DNA of 64,000 nt from Marinobacter sp. (GTDB lineage Bacteria; Pseudomonadota; Gammaproteobacteria; Pseudomonadales; Oleiphilaceae), in the NCBI GenBank assembly GCA_014359475.1, contig JACIZI010000015.1:16455-80454 (forward strand), read 5' to 3'. A program made the translations under genes and the position numbers. Shown piece by piece: positions 9,460 to 18,790 of this stretch (position 1 is its first letter; each line of letters starts with the position of its first letter). Below the pieces are notes generated by a model. The model saw only the letters and a program-made list of their open reading frames with translations, was not told the DNA's origin and did not search any database.

Positions 9460-10632
9460 TCAGTTAACCGGCAGGCCCCGCTTGCCAGCCCACAAAGCCA
9501 GCACTGCGACCATCAGCACCAGACCCGGAAATACCGCCAGAGCCTGATCGGGATACCATTCCAGAAGAGCGCCGCCTATCAAGGTACCCACCCCATAACC
9601 ACATGTGTGCAAGCTGGTCAGCCTGCCGGCCACCTGCCCCCCCGCTTCTGGCGAGAATTGGCGCAGCACGGCGCCGTACCAGGGGGTAATCACCGCCACA
9701 CCCATGGAGAGCAGGGCCACGCCCAGATAAATCTCCGCCACACTGCCGGCGAGCACCAGCTGTAACCCACCTGCCCCGAGCCCCAGACTCCACAGCGCCC
9801 CCAACCAGACCACCGAACGCACATGGCGGTGTACCAATGGACCGGCCACCATGGCCGCCACCGACGCAATAACCAACGCGGTACCCGTCAGTGCCGTGGC
9901 CGTTTCGGGGCTGCTACCGGAAATCCGGGCCAGCACCGGTCCCAGCACAAACTGCAGCACCCCTACCCACACGGTGATTGCCAACGCCAGGGTATATAGT
10001 GGCAAGCCATCCCGCCAGCCCGGTCGTAATGCCTGGTTCTGCTGCTCTGCCGGATGCGGCACCGCCACAGCCGGCCTTGCCAGCGTCAGGCAACAAAGCA
10101 CAGCCGCCATCCAGACCAGGGCCAGAGCCCCGGGTACACCGCTCACAGTGGCGACCACCATCAGCCCCGGCCCCGCCAGCCGGCCCAGGTGCACCGCCAC
10201 CTGAAGGCCTGCCAGTCTGGCCGCCCAGCCCCCGGGGTCGAAGCCGGATAGCACCAGCCGCTGGGCCGCAGGAAATATGCCCCCGGCCCCGATGCCGTGC
10301 AGCAGTCGGATCAACACCACAAGCACCATGAGCACGATTGCGATTGGCTGCCAGATCAGCACCAGCAGCAACAACGCAAAAGCCAGCAGCACAACCGAAG
10401 ATGACAACTGCAGGACCCGCAGGCCACCCCGCCGGTCCGCCTGCCGCCCCCAGACAGGAGCGCCCATCACCACTGGCAACATGCCTGCCGCCATCGCCAC
10501 GGACCACCAACCGGCAGACAGACCGGTACGGGTGATCAGCCAGGGCAGCGCCGTAATCAGGGACGACTGCAACAGCCCCATCATCAATACCGGACCCGAG
10601 CCGGCAACAACACCTGTCGTGGAAAAGCTCAC
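9460..10632 (-). CDS. MFS transporter, ShiF-like candidate aerobactin exporter
   Basis: About 390 residues with a 12-helix major-facilitator pattern and the MFS loop motif VWGRQADRRGG between helices 2 and 3. It is transcribed divergently from iucA, the place occupied by the MFS gene shiF next to aerobactin operons of enterobacteria, so siderophore efflux is the likely role. The frame is open to a TTG at 10674, inside the Fur-like site. I prefer GTG at 10632, about 13 nt after AGGGA, which leaves the Fur site in the intergenic region; the start remains uncertain. Export function is inferred from context. Confidence 0.75.
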   Translation of the reverse strand: MSFSTTGVVAGSGPVLMMGLLQSSLITALPWLITRTGLSAGWWSVAMAAGMLPVVMGAPVWGRQADRRGGLRVLQLSSSVVLLAFALLLLVLIWQPIAIVLMVLVVLIRLLHGIGAGGIFPAAQRLVLSGFDPGGWAARLAGLQVAVHLGRLAGPGLMVVATVSGVPGALALVWMAAVLCCLTLARPAVAVPHPAEQQNQALRPGWRDGLPLYTLALAITVWVGVLQFVLGPVLARISGSSPETATALTGTALVIASVAAMVAGPLVHRHVRSVVWLGALWSLGLGAGGLQLVLAGSVAEIYLGVALLSMGVAVITPWYGAVLRQFSPEAGGQVAGRLTSLHTCGYGVGTLIGGALLEWYPDQALAVFPGLVLMVAVLALWAGKRGLPVN

Positions 10633-10653
10633 AATTGCGACAAATTCCCTGTT

Positions 10654-10672
10654 GCGAATGATTGTTATTTCC
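10654..10672 (+). promoter_or_regulatory. Fur-box-like site in the exporter/iucA divergent region
   Basis: The 19-mer GCGAATGATTGTTATTTCC matches the Fur consensus GATAATGATAATCATTATC at 12 of 19 positions by eye. It is centred 50 bp upstream of the iucA ATG and just upstream of the divergent exporter start, so one Fur dimer pair could repress both units when iron is sufficient. Confidence 0.6.
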
Positions 10673-10712
10673 AATAGATTGTATAGGAAATCCCCGCGCA
10701 GAGGAAGTCAGG

Positions 10713-12518
10713 ATGACCGTTCAACGCAACAAGCAAATCACAGACAGTTTCTGTACCTCGATCAACGCGTTCTATAACGCTTTGCTAAGAGAATGCGGCC
10801 CTTTCACCCTTAATCCCGATACCCGCCGATTCGTGATCACCCATCCGGAATCGGGCGAGCAGCTGACCATTCCCTGCCGGCATCATGCCACCACCGGCCG
10901 TCACATCCTCGGCACAGCGCTGGTCCTGGAAGCATACGGAAAAGCACGCCCTGTCACCTTTGCGGAATCTGTCGACTGGTGCCTGGACCATCCTCAGCTG
11001 CGTCGCTTCAGTGACGCGCGAAGCAGAGCGCTTTTCCGTCAGCGGGTACTCAGCAGCCAGCAAAACCTGAAGCAAACCCACAACCACCTGCGAAACCGGC
11101 TGGACCGGATTTTTCATGAGGATGCCGACTTCATCGACTCCGAGCAGGCGCTGATCAATGGTCATTCCATTCATCCCTGCCCCAAGGACCGCGGCAATAT
11201 GTCCGGGTCCGACACCCTGAACTATGCACCGGAGTATGGCGGGCGGTTTCCACTGGCGTGGTACAGCGTGGACCGTACCTGTCTGACCACCCATCAGGGC
11301 ACGCGGCAATCCGTGGAGTGCATGACGGCCTCCCTGCTGGATTCCGATGGTTCCTGTCGCGCTGCAACTGCGCCCGGGCAGGTACTGATTCCCTGTCACC
11401 CGTTCCAGCACCGTCAATGGCAAGCCCACCCGGTTATCCAGCGCCTCCAGCAGGGCGGCAAGGTCCGCTTCCTGGGGTTCGGCCGGCCGGACTGGCAGGC
11501 GACCTCCTCGCTGCGAGCCATCTGGTCGGAAAACCATGACTGGATGTTGAAGTTTTCCCTGTCGGTAAGGATCACCAACTCGATACGCCATCTGCAGCCA
11601 GAAGAAGCCATGCGCGGACCGGGCCTGACCCGGCTGCTGGAGCGGGAGCCGCTTACTCGCTGGCGCCGGGCAAACCCCTCGTTCCGCTTGCTGGGAGAGC
11701 CTGTCAGCCTGGCCCTGTGTGACGATGATGGATCCCCCTTGCCGGAAACCACCATTGTGTTCCGGGAGAATCCATTCCGGGGCAGGAGCGCCCGTCACTG
11801 CGAAGTACTGGCAAGCCTGTTACAGGATGATCCGCGCACCGGCCTGTCGCGTCTGGCGCTGAGGCTGCTGGCCCGTCATGCCGGCAAAAAGGAGGCACAC
11901 CGCTGGTTCCGCCGTTATCTGGATGTAGCGGTCGCCCCGCTACTGGAAGCCCAGAGCGAATACGGCCTTCTCTTCGGAGCCCATCAGCAGAACCTCATTC
12001 TGAAGCTGGATAACGACCTGATGCCCTGTTTTGCCTGGTTCCGGGACTGCCAGGGTACCGGCTTCACCAGTCAGGCAAGCGAAAAGCTGGGCAAGAGCCT
12101 CGGCTCCCTGATCCGCAACAGCGACAACCAGCCGCCGGATGAACTGGGCATCCGCCTGTTCAGCTACTACCTGTTCATCAACAGCACCTTCAATGTCATC
12201 AGCAGCCTGGCAGCCAGCGGGCTCACGGGGGAAGAAGCGCTGTTGCGACAGTTACGCCACTGGCTGGAGCAGAAGCGCAGCACCGCCACCGACCCCGGCG
12301 TGATCGATTACCTGCTTCACAGCCAGCAACTCCATGCCAAGAACAACCTGCTTTGCTGCCTGCAGGCGCTCAATGAAAACACCCTGGAGGACATCGCCTC
12401 CATCTACCACCCGATGGTCAACCCTCTGCTGACCGACCATCCCGCCACCAACAACATCGGACAAGGACTGCAAAACCATGACGATCAGCGAGATTACCAA
12501 CTCAACGAAGATCTCTGA
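10713..12518 (+). CDS. iucA: NIS siderophore synthetase, IucA-type (aerobactin synthesis)
   Basis: A 601-residue IucA/IucC-family (NRPS-independent) synthetase, expected to adenylate citrate and join it to N6-acetyl-N6-hydroxylysine. Family features: IPCHPFQHRQWQ (HPxQ block), a Ser/Thr-rich stretch ATSSLRAIW, KFSLSVRITNSIRHL, and GAHQQNLILKL near the C-terminal ATP site. ATG 10713 has AGAGGA 8 nt upstream. First gene of iucABCD; iucB starts 41 nt before its stop. Assignment as IucA rather than another NIS synthetase rests on order and on the clear IucB/IucC/IucD/IutA neighbours. Confidence 0.88.
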   Translation: MTVQRNKQITDSFCTSINAFYNALLRECGPFTLNPDTRRFVITHPESGEQLTIPCRHHATTGRHILGTALVLEAYGKARPVTFAESVDWCLDHPQLRRFSDARSRALFRQRVLSSQQNLKQTHNHLRNRLDRIFHEDADFIDSEQALINGHSIHPCPKDRGNMSGSDTLNYAPEYGGRFPLAWYSVDRTCLTTHQGTRQSVECMTASLLDSDGSCRAATAPGQVLIPCHPFQHRQWQAHPVIQRLQQGGKVRFLGFGRPDWQATSSLRAIWSENHDWMLKFSLSVRITNSIRHLQPEEAMRGPGLTRLLEREPLTRWRRANPSFRLLGEPVSLALCDDDGSPLPETTIVFRENPFRGRSARHCEVLASLLQDDPRTGLSRLALRLLARHAGKKEAHRWFRRYLDVAVAPLLEAQSEYGLLFGAHQQNLILKLDNDLMPCFAWFRDCQGTGFTSQASEKLGKSLGSLIRNSDNQPPDELGIRLFSYYLFINSTFNVISSLAASGLTGEEALLRQLRHWLEQKRSTATDPGVIDYLLHSQQLHAKNNLLCCLQALNENTLEDIASIYHPMVNPLLTDHPATNNIGQGLQNHDDQRDYQLNEDL

Positions 12519-13452
12519 GCGGGAGGACAGGGTTCACCTGTCACTCAACTCCGTTCCCTGCCAGGCGGGGGTTCTGCGCACCGGAGAACAAGTGACCATT
12601 GCTGACTGGCAAGGCCCGGAACTGGCCCGCCCAACCGCTGTGGAAGTCATTGACGAGCTGTTCTGGCAACTCGACACCTCCTCCCTGACGTTCGAGGGGA
12701 CGGCCGCCACTGCCTTCTTCCTCGATCATCCCGTCTGGCAAAAGGAACCCGACCATTCCCGCATCAGCCGGGAGGCGTTCTATCAGGCCCGGGAGTTCTG
12801 GCTGGATCAGCCACTGCTCACTATTGTACCGGAGGAGTGGACGACAACCGGCCAGGTGCAGCACCCCCGCAGGCCTATTTGCGGCGATCAGATTCTCTAC
12901 AGCCGTCGCGTGCCGGTCCTTGACCAGACGGTCAGCCTGCGACAGGCCCGACCCGATGTGGATGGCGAGCGCTTCCATCGCTGGCAGAACCTGCCCCGGG
13001 TGGCCGAGTTCTGGGAATACCCCTTCAGCCGGGAAGCACTGGACGACATGCTTCGGGAACGGCGCGCAGACCCCCACTCGCTGCCCCTGATTATGCAGGT
13101 GGACGGGCAGGCAATCGGTTATTTCGAGGGTTACTACGTGCTGGAGGACCGATTGGGACCCTATTGCGAAGCCGGCCCCTTTGATCAGGGATTCCACCTG
13201 CTGGTCGGTGAAGAGCCCTTTCTTGGTGAAGGCCAGGCACCCGTATGGCTGAACTGCATCAGTCATTTCCTGTTCTTGCAGGAGCCACGCACCCGCAGCC
13301 TGTTCGGCGAGCCCCGGGCGGACAACAAGGCTCTGCTTCGGCATCTGGGCTCCACCACCTGGGAAAACCTCGGCGAGTTTGATTTCCCCCATAAACGCTC
13401 TGCCCTGGTGCGCAATCGTCGCCAGGATTTCTTCAGGAACACACGACTGTGA
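12478..13452 (+). CDS. iucB: N6-hydroxylysine O/N-acetyltransferase IucB
   Basis: A 324-residue GNAT-fold enzyme of the IucB type, transferring acetyl from acetyl-CoA to N6-hydroxylysine. The C-terminal half resembles E. coli IucB closely: GPFDQGFHLLVGE, EPRTRSLFGEPRADN and the terminal EFDFPHKRSALV. The N-terminal ~130 residues are less conserved, as in the family. ATG 12478 has AAGGA 8 nt upstream and lies inside the end of iucA, so translation is probably coupled. Confidence 0.9.
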   Translation: MTISEITNSTKISEREDRVHLSLNSVPCQAGVLRTGEQVTIADWQGPELARPTAVEVIDELFWQLDTSSLTFEGTAATAFFLDHPVWQKEPDHSRISREAFYQAREFWLDQPLLTIVPEEWTTTGQVQHPRRPICGDQILYSRRVPVLDQTVSLRQARPDVDGERFHRWQNLPRVAEFWEYPFSREALDDMLRERRADPHSLPLIMQVDGQAIGYFEGYYVLEDRLGPYCEAGPFDQGFHLLVGEEPFLGEGQAPVWLNCISHFLFLQEPRTRSLFGEPRADNKALLRHLGSTTWENLGEFDFPHKRSALVRNRRQDFFRNTRL

Positions 13453-13461
13453 GGCAGCTCC

Positions 13462-15180
13462 ATGGATGAGGAACAGCTCTGGCACCGGCTGAACCGCCGG
13501 CTGGTCGCCAAAATCATTGCCGAATGCAGCTACGAAGGGTGCTTGCATCCGGACACGCTCGACAGTCACCGGTTCCGCCTTATGGCCGGTGGTCACTGCT
13601 ACGATTTCACAGCACGGAAAACCGTCTGGGACTATCTCTGGATACAGCCGGCATCCCTGACCAGGGACGGGCAGCTCGCCACCAGCGCCGCCACCGCCAT
13701 GCTGGATTTCCAGGGGGCACTGGGCGTGAACGACATGGTACTGGGCAACTTCCTGGAAGAACTCCACAACACGCTGGCCGGGGATCGCATTCAACAGGCC
13801 GTACTCAGCGAGCTGACTGCCGCGGACCTCCTCGACCTGCCCGCCACAGAACTCGAAAGCCTGCTGGACGGACACCCCAAGGCCCTGGCCAACCGCGGCC
13901 GGCTGGGCTGGGGTCTGAGCGAGCTGAACCAATACGCCCCGGAAGCCGGCAACGCCCTGCACTTACGCTGGCTGGCCGCCCACCGGGGCTGCGGGCTGCA
14001 GGTTCATGGTACTCCGGCACCCGAGCAATGCCTCGAAGAAGACCTGCTGGACCGCTGGAAGCAGCGATTCCCGGCACCGGAGTGGGTGTTCATACCGGTT
14101 CATCCCTGGCAATGGAAGCAGCTGATCGTCATTCAGTACGCCGCAGCCATCGCACGCGGAGAACTGGTCGATCTGGGTACGGCAGGTCACCGCTATCGCC
14201 CACAGCAGTCGATCCGCACCCTGTCCAACTCAGACCACCCGCAACACTGCGACCTCAAGCTGTCCCTGACGATACTGAACACGTCCTGTTACCGGGGGTT
14301 GCCGCCCGGCCCCATTGCCATGGCCCCGCGCCTGTCATCATGGCTGGCCGGAATAGCCGGCAGTGATCCGGTGCTGAGCCATGCGGGCATGGCCGTACAG
14401 CGTGAGCTGGGCAGCGTGCATATTCCCCAACAGGCACAGCACCAACTGAACGGCACGCCCTATCGCTACCGGGAAATGCTGGGTGCTGTCTGGCGGGAGA
14501 GCCTCTTGTCAAAAACAGCAAACGGTGAAAAGGCCATGCTGTTTGCCACCCTGATGCAAACCGATGGCGGCGGCCAGGCACTGATTGCCGAGATCATCCG
14601 CCGCTCGGGACTGACTACCCGCGACTGGCTGGCCCGGCTGTTCGAGCGCGTCACCATTCCGCTGTACCACCTGCTGTGCCGTTATGGGATCGGCATGGTC
14701 GCCCACGGTCAGAACCTGGGCCTGATACTGCGAGACTGGCAGCCACAACGGGTTGTGGTAAAGGACTTCCACGGTGACCTGCGGGCTGCAGAGAGTCCCC
14801 TGCCCGAACGACAAGGCGTACCCAAGGATATTCTGGCCGGGTTGAAGCGGCTGCCTCCCCGTCATCTGCTGCACGACCTCTACACCGGCCATATGGTCAC
14901 CACACTGCGTTTCATCTCACCACTGGTGGAAGAGCAGTGCGGTATGGCAGAAAGCGCTTTTTACCAGTTACTGGGCGAGCGAATGATTGCCTATCAACAG
15001 CAGCATCCTGAACTGGCAGAACACTTCGCAGAATTTGACCTGCTGAGACCGGAAATGGAGCGGGTCTGTATCAACCGGGTCCGTTTCCGGATCGGCTACG
15101 CGGACGATGCCCAACGCCCCCTGCCGGAGCTCGGCCAGCCACTGAACAACCCCTTGCAACCGGAGACCTCTGATGACTGA
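13462..15180 (+). CDS. iucC: NIS siderophore synthetase IucC (aerobactin synthetase)
   Basis: A 572-residue IucA/IucC-family protein that resembles E. coli IucC along its length: N-terminal LNRRLVAKIIAECSYEG, then GHPKALANRGRLGWG, VHPWQWKQL, QQSIRTLSNSDHP, LSLTILNTSCYRGLP, PYRYREMLGAVWRE and LYHLLCRYGIGMVAHGQNL. IucC completes aerobactin by attaching the second acetyl-hydroxylysine to the citryl intermediate. ATG 13462 follows iucB by 9 bp, and the gene overlaps iucD by 8 nt. Confidence 0.93.
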   Translation: MDEEQLWHRLNRRLVAKIIAECSYEGCLHPDTLDSHRFRLMAGGHCYDFTARKTVWDYLWIQPASLTRDGQLATSAATAMLDFQGALGVNDMVLGNFLEELHNTLAGDRIQQAVLSELTAADLLDLPATELESLLDGHPKALANRGRLGWGLSELNQYAPEAGNALHLRWLAAHRGCGLQVHGTPAPEQCLEEDLLDRWKQRFPAPEWVFIPVHPWQWKQLIVIQYAAAIARGELVDLGTAGHRYRPQQSIRTLSNSDHPQHCDLKLSLTILNTSCYRGLPPGPIAMAPRLSSWLAGIAGSDPVLSHAGMAVQRELGSVHIPQQAQHQLNGTPYRYREMLGAVWRESLLSKTANGEKAMLFATLMQTDGGGQALIAEIIRRSGLTTRDWLARLFERVTIPLYHLLCRYGIGMVAHGQNLGLILRDWQPQRVVVKDFHGDLRAAESPLPERQGVPKDILAGLKRLPPRHLLHDLYTGHMVTTLRFISPLVEEQCGMAESAFYQLLGERMIAYQQQHPELAEHFAEFDLLRPEMERVCINRVRFRIGYADDAQRPLPELGQPLNNPLQPETSDD

Positions 15181-16510
15181 TCAAACCCTGGATCTTGCAG
15201 GTATCGGAATCGGGCCCTTCAACCTGAGTATTGCGGCATTACTGGACAGCCAACGGTCCGTCAACGCGCTGTTCCTGGACAACAAACCGGCGTTCAGCTG
15301 GCATCCGGGCATGCAGTTGCCCGGCTCCCGCCTGCAGACCTCCTGCCTGAAGGATCTGGTGACCGGCGTGGATCCGTGCAACCCGCACAGCTTCCTCAAC
15401 TATCTGGTGCAACACGGTCGCTTCTACGATTTTCTCAGCGCCAACATGCCAGCCATCAGTCGGGCGGAATACGCGGATTACCTGGGCTGGGTTGCCGCCA
15501 GGCTCGGGAACCTGAGGTTCGACAGCCCGGTAGAGTCGGTTCAGTTCAACGGCAACCACTTTGTACTGCAGGTAACCGGGCGCCGGACACCCCTGCAGAG
15601 CCGTAACCTGTGCATTGGCACCGGCATACACCCCCATGTGCCACCGGCCTGCAGCAACCTGCCTCCGGAAAAGTGTTTCCACAGTATCGACATCATGCGC
15701 CGCCAGCCGAATCTCTCCGGAGAGCGGGTAACGGTCATCGGTGGCGGCCAATCCGGCGCAGAGATCCTGCTGGGGCTGATGGACGGCATCTGGGGCGAGC
15801 CGAAGAGTATTACCTGGATCTCCCGGCGGCCCAACTTCGAACCACTGGATGAAACCCCCTTCACCAACCAGTACTTTACACCCGGCTATGTACGGGCTTT
15901 TCAGACTCTGGACGAATCCCGCCGTCGCGAGCTGGTGCGCTACCAGAAGCTGGCGTCTGACGGCATTTCTCCGGATACCCTGAATGCCCTCTATCAGCGC
16001 CTCTACGAATACCCGCTGGCACACCCGGACCGGCCCGCTCCGGATCTGTTGCCCGGCCGCTCACTCTACGCGGTGAGTGACGGTGCCCCCATGCAGTTGC
16101 TGAGTCGTAATCAGCTGGACGAGCGATTTGAAGAAACCCGGGCCGACCGGATCATTCTCTGTACCGGCTTTGAGCACCGCCTGCCGGAGTGCCTCGAACC
16201 ACTCACCGACAAGCTGGACCTGGATCATACCGGCCAGCCCCGGCCCGATACCCATTTCAGCCTGCATTGGGATGGGCCGGAAGACCGGCACATCTACGCG
16301 GTCAATCAGGGCCGTTACAGCCATGGGATCGCCGAGTCGCAGCTCAGCCTGATGTGCTGGCGTTCGGCAGTCATCGTCAACCACCTGACCGGAGATGAGC
16401 GTTATCCCGTAAAGGCGGATGGCCAGTTGCCCAGATGGTTCAGCCAGTCATCGGCCAGAACTGTGGCCGGGTACCCAACCACAACAGGCCATCCTCAGAT
16501 TCATTATTGA
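15173..16510 (+). CDS. iucD: L-lysine N6-monooxygenase IucD
   Basis: A 445-residue flavin N-hydroxylating monooxygenase, same length class as E. coli IucD. The FAD-binding motif is GIGIGPFNLS near residue 8, the NADPH site is VIGGGQSGAE near residue 185, and the C-terminal family motif is seen in ILCTGFEHRLPE. It also carries the substrate-side block GMQLPGSRLQTSCLKDLVT. It hydroxylates lysine N6 as the first aerobactin step. Overlap with iucC and no terminator after it are consistent with a single iucABCD transcript. Confidence 0.93.
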   Translation: MTDQTLDLAGIGIGPFNLSIAALLDSQRSVNALFLDNKPAFSWHPGMQLPGSRLQTSCLKDLVTGVDPCNPHSFLNYLVQHGRFYDFLSANMPAISRAEYADYLGWVAARLGNLRFDSPVESVQFNGNHFVLQVTGRRTPLQSRNLCIGTGIHPHVPPACSNLPPEKCFHSIDIMRRQPNLSGERVTVIGGGQSGAEILLGLMDGIWGEPKSITWISRRPNFEPLDETPFTNQYFTPGYVRAFQTLDESRRRELVRYQKLASDGISPDTLNALYQRLYEYPLAHPDRPAPDLLPGRSLYAVSDGAPMQLLSRNQLDERFEETRADRIILCTGFEHRLPECLEPLTDKLDLDHTGQPRPDTHFSLHWDGPEDRHIYAVNQGRYSHGIAESQLSLMCWRSAVIVNHLTGDERYPVKADGQLPRWFSQSSARTVAGYPTTTGHPQIHY

Positions 16511-16512
16511 AT

Positions 16513-16531
16513 ATAAGTGATAATCGTTTAC
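16513..16531 (+). promoter_or_regulatory. Fur-box-like site upstream of iutA
   Basis: ATAAGTGATAATCGTTTAC contains the core GATAATC of the Fur consensus (12 of 19 matches by eye). It lies directly after the iucD stop and 46 bp before the iutA GTG start. A second iron-controlled promoter here would let the receptor and uptake genes be induced separately from synthesis. Confidence 0.65.
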
Positions 16532-16576
16532 ACTTGCGTCTCTAATTATTGGCAGATTGCACAGGAGTATTGCATT

Positions 16577-18787
16577 GTGACACGCACATTTTTCCGGAAC
16601 GCCTGGCAGCCCGCTTTGCTGGCGACAGCCATATCCGCAGCCGGTGCTGCCGTGGCAGCACCCCAGAGCCTGGACGAACTGGTGGTGGTTGGCAGCCGCG
16701 CGCCTTCGCAGATCAGCCAGGTACCCGGTGCAGTCTGGGTGCTGGAACAGGAAGACCTGGCTCAGCAATTCCAGTCCGGGCAAGACCTGAAAACCGTACT
16801 GGGCAAACTGATTCCGGGCATGGACCTGGCTCCGGAAACACGCACCAATTTTGGTCAGAACCTGCGGGGCCGCAGCGTACTGGTGATGATTGATGGTGTA
16901 TCCCTGAATGGTTCCCGGGGCCTGAGCCGTCAGTTCGACAGCATCGACCCGTTCAATATAGAACGCATTGAGGTGCTGTCCGGCGCCACCTCGGTGTACG
17001 GAGGTGGCGCCACCGGCGGCATCGTCAACATCATCACTAAAAAAGGCCAGGCCGGCGCAACACAACTCGGCACCGAGCTGGGTGCATCCACCGGTTTCAA
17101 CGATTCGGAAGACAGAGTCTATCGGTTTGGCCAGTCCATCAGCGGCGGCACTGAGGTAATCAACGGCCGGCTGGCGCTCGCCGTCCAGGACAACGGCGCC
17201 TTCTACGACGGTGACGGTAACCAGATTCTGCCAGACGTCACCCAGACCGACCTTCAGTACAACCGCAGTGTCGACATCATGGGGAACACCCGTTTCCGGA
17301 TTGATGACAACCAGAGCCTGGAGCTGACCGCCCAGCTCTACAACAGTCAGTTCAAGGGAGACAAGGGCCTGTGGTTCGGTCCATACCTGAGTCAGCGTTC
17401 CAATCCTGAGGTCCGGGATGGCTTCACTGCCGACCGTGAGCCTGAGACCGACCGTTACCTTTTGAACGCCTCCTATCAGAACCGGGATTTTCTGGGCCAT
17501 ACAGCCTACCTGCAGGTGTCTTCACGCCGTGAAGAGTCCAGCTTCCACCCTTACCCCTATCCGAGCCTGAATCAGGACGGCACCCTGAACGCCGCCATGA
17601 GCTATTACGGTGCCTCGAAGCAGAACACCGAGCAGCACCTGATCAAGGCCCTGCTGGTCAAACAGCTGGACAAGGTCAAACTCAGCTACGGCCTTGACCT
17701 GGACCGCGAAGACTTTGATGCCTCACAGATGGTCTTCAATAACACGCTGGCTTACGGCAGCGGCGGGCTGGTCTTTGAAAAAGACTTCACCGTGCCCCGC
17801 TATCCGGGTTACCGGGTCGATGGCATCGCCGCTTACCTGCAGGCCGAATGGCAGGCCACCGACCGCCTGCAACTGAATGCCGGTGTTCGCCAGCGCTACT
17901 CGGAGCTGGAAATGGAGTCTTTCACTCCGACCACCCAGCAGATCGCCGTGGAGCGCGGGCTGGTATCGGGCGCGGATGCGATCCCGGGAGGCAAGAGTGA
18001 CTACGACGTAACCCTCGTCAATGCTGGCGCCATCTTCAATCTCACGGCCGACCAGCAGGTCTGGGCCAACGTCACTCAAGGCTTCGAGATTCCCGATCCC
18101 GGCAAGGTTGCCGGTAAAGGTGACTATACGATCACCCAGGATGGTCGCTACACGCTGACCGACTATCTGGATGTCAGCGAAAACGCCATTCCCGGACTGA
18201 CAACCGACCAGGTAGAGCTGGGCTGGCGCGCCTACCAGGATCGCTGGGATGCCCAGGTGGCGGCCTACTACACCTGGTCTGACAAGGATACCGAGACTAC
18301 CGATGACCTGCGCATCCGCGTGGTGGATGCCAAAACAAGGGACTACGGTATCGAGGGCAACCTTACTTTCCGCGCGACAGATCAGGTGTCCGTCGGCACT
18401 TCAGGCCACTATATCCGTTCCGAAGTAAAAGAGGACGGTGATTGGGTTGAAAAGGCTGCCACCTACGCCAGCCTCCCCAAGGTGACCGCATTCACCCGCT
18501 GGCAGGATGATCTGCATTCAGTGCGGCTGCAGGCCAGCCATAGCTTCGATATTGAGGACGATGCCGGACAGGCAATCGATGGCACCACACTACTGGATCT
18601 GCAGGCATCCCGTCGCTTACCGGTCGGCCAACTGAACTTTGGGGTAACCAATCTGCTGGATCGACAGTATCAGACTGTGTGGGGGCAACGAGCCCAGTTG
18701 TTCTACGGTGATCGCTTCGCCTACGAGCCCTTCGACTTCAAGGGCAAGGGCCGCACCTACACCCTGACCTATGCCGTCAACTACTAA
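16577..18787 (+). CDS. iutA: TonB-dependent ferric aerobactin receptor IutA
   Basis: A 736-residue outer-membrane receptor. An N-terminal signal peptide (ends near AAGAAVAA) precedes a TonB-box-like stretch DELVVVGSR, the plug domain (RGRSVLVMIDGV, SGATSVYGGGATGGIVNI) and a beta-barrel with the C-terminal aromatic pattern. Resemblance to E. coli IutA is strong, for instance DSIDPFNIERIEV, IPDPGKVAGKG and the late LLDRQYQTVWGQRA. I chose GTG 16577 because CAGGAG lies 10 nt upstream and it starts a proper signal peptide. The frame extends 20 codons upstream through the Fur-like site. Confidence 0.92.
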   Translation: MTRTFFRNAWQPALLATAISAAGAAVAAPQSLDELVVVGSRAPSQISQVPGAVWVLEQEDLAQQFQSGQDLKTVLGKLIPGMDLAPETRTNFGQNLRGRSVLVMIDGVSLNGSRGLSRQFDSIDPFNIERIEVLSGATSVYGGGATGGIVNIITKKGQAGATQLGTELGASTGFNDSEDRVYRFGQSISGGTEVINGRLALAVQDNGAFYDGDGNQILPDVTQTDLQYNRSVDIMGNTRFRIDDNQSLELTAQLYNSQFKGDKGLWFGPYLSQRSNPEVRDGFTADREPETDRYLLNASYQNRDFLGHTAYLQVSSRREESSFHPYPYPSLNQDGTLNAAMSYYGASKQNTEQHLIKALLVKQLDKVKLSYGLDLDREDFDASQMVFNNTLAYGSGGLVFEKDFTVPRYPGYRVDGIAAYLQAEWQATDRLQLNAGVRQRYSELEMESFTPTTQQIAVERGLVSGADAIPGGKSDYDVTLVNAGAIFNLTADQQVWANVTQGFEIPDPGKVAGKGDYTITQDGRYTLTDYLDVSENAIPGLTTDQVELGWRAYQDRWDAQVAAYYTWSDKDTETTDDLRIRVVDAKTRDYGIEGNLTFRATDQVSVGTSGHYIRSEVKEDGDWVEKAATYASLPKVTAFTRWQDDLHSVRLQASHSFDIEDDAGQAIDGTTLLDLQASRRLPVGQLNFGVTNLLDRQYQTVWGQRAQLFYGDRFAYEPFDFKGKGRTYTLTYAVNY

Positions 18788-18790
18788 CCA

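Noticed and set aside
10662-10712. Upstream extension of iucA to 10662 and of the exporter to TTG 10674
   Set aside because: Both extensions overlap the Fur-like site and each other. The internal starts have ribosome-binding sites and give family-like N-termini.
12541-13962. A 473-codon minus-strand open frame opposite iucB-iucC
   Set aside because: It is antisense to two conserved siderophore genes and shows no protein family features.
16517-16576. Upstream start of the receptor gene at 16517
   Set aside because: It would place coding sequence over the Fur-like site and put 20 residues before the signal peptide; GTG 16577 has a good ribosome-binding site.
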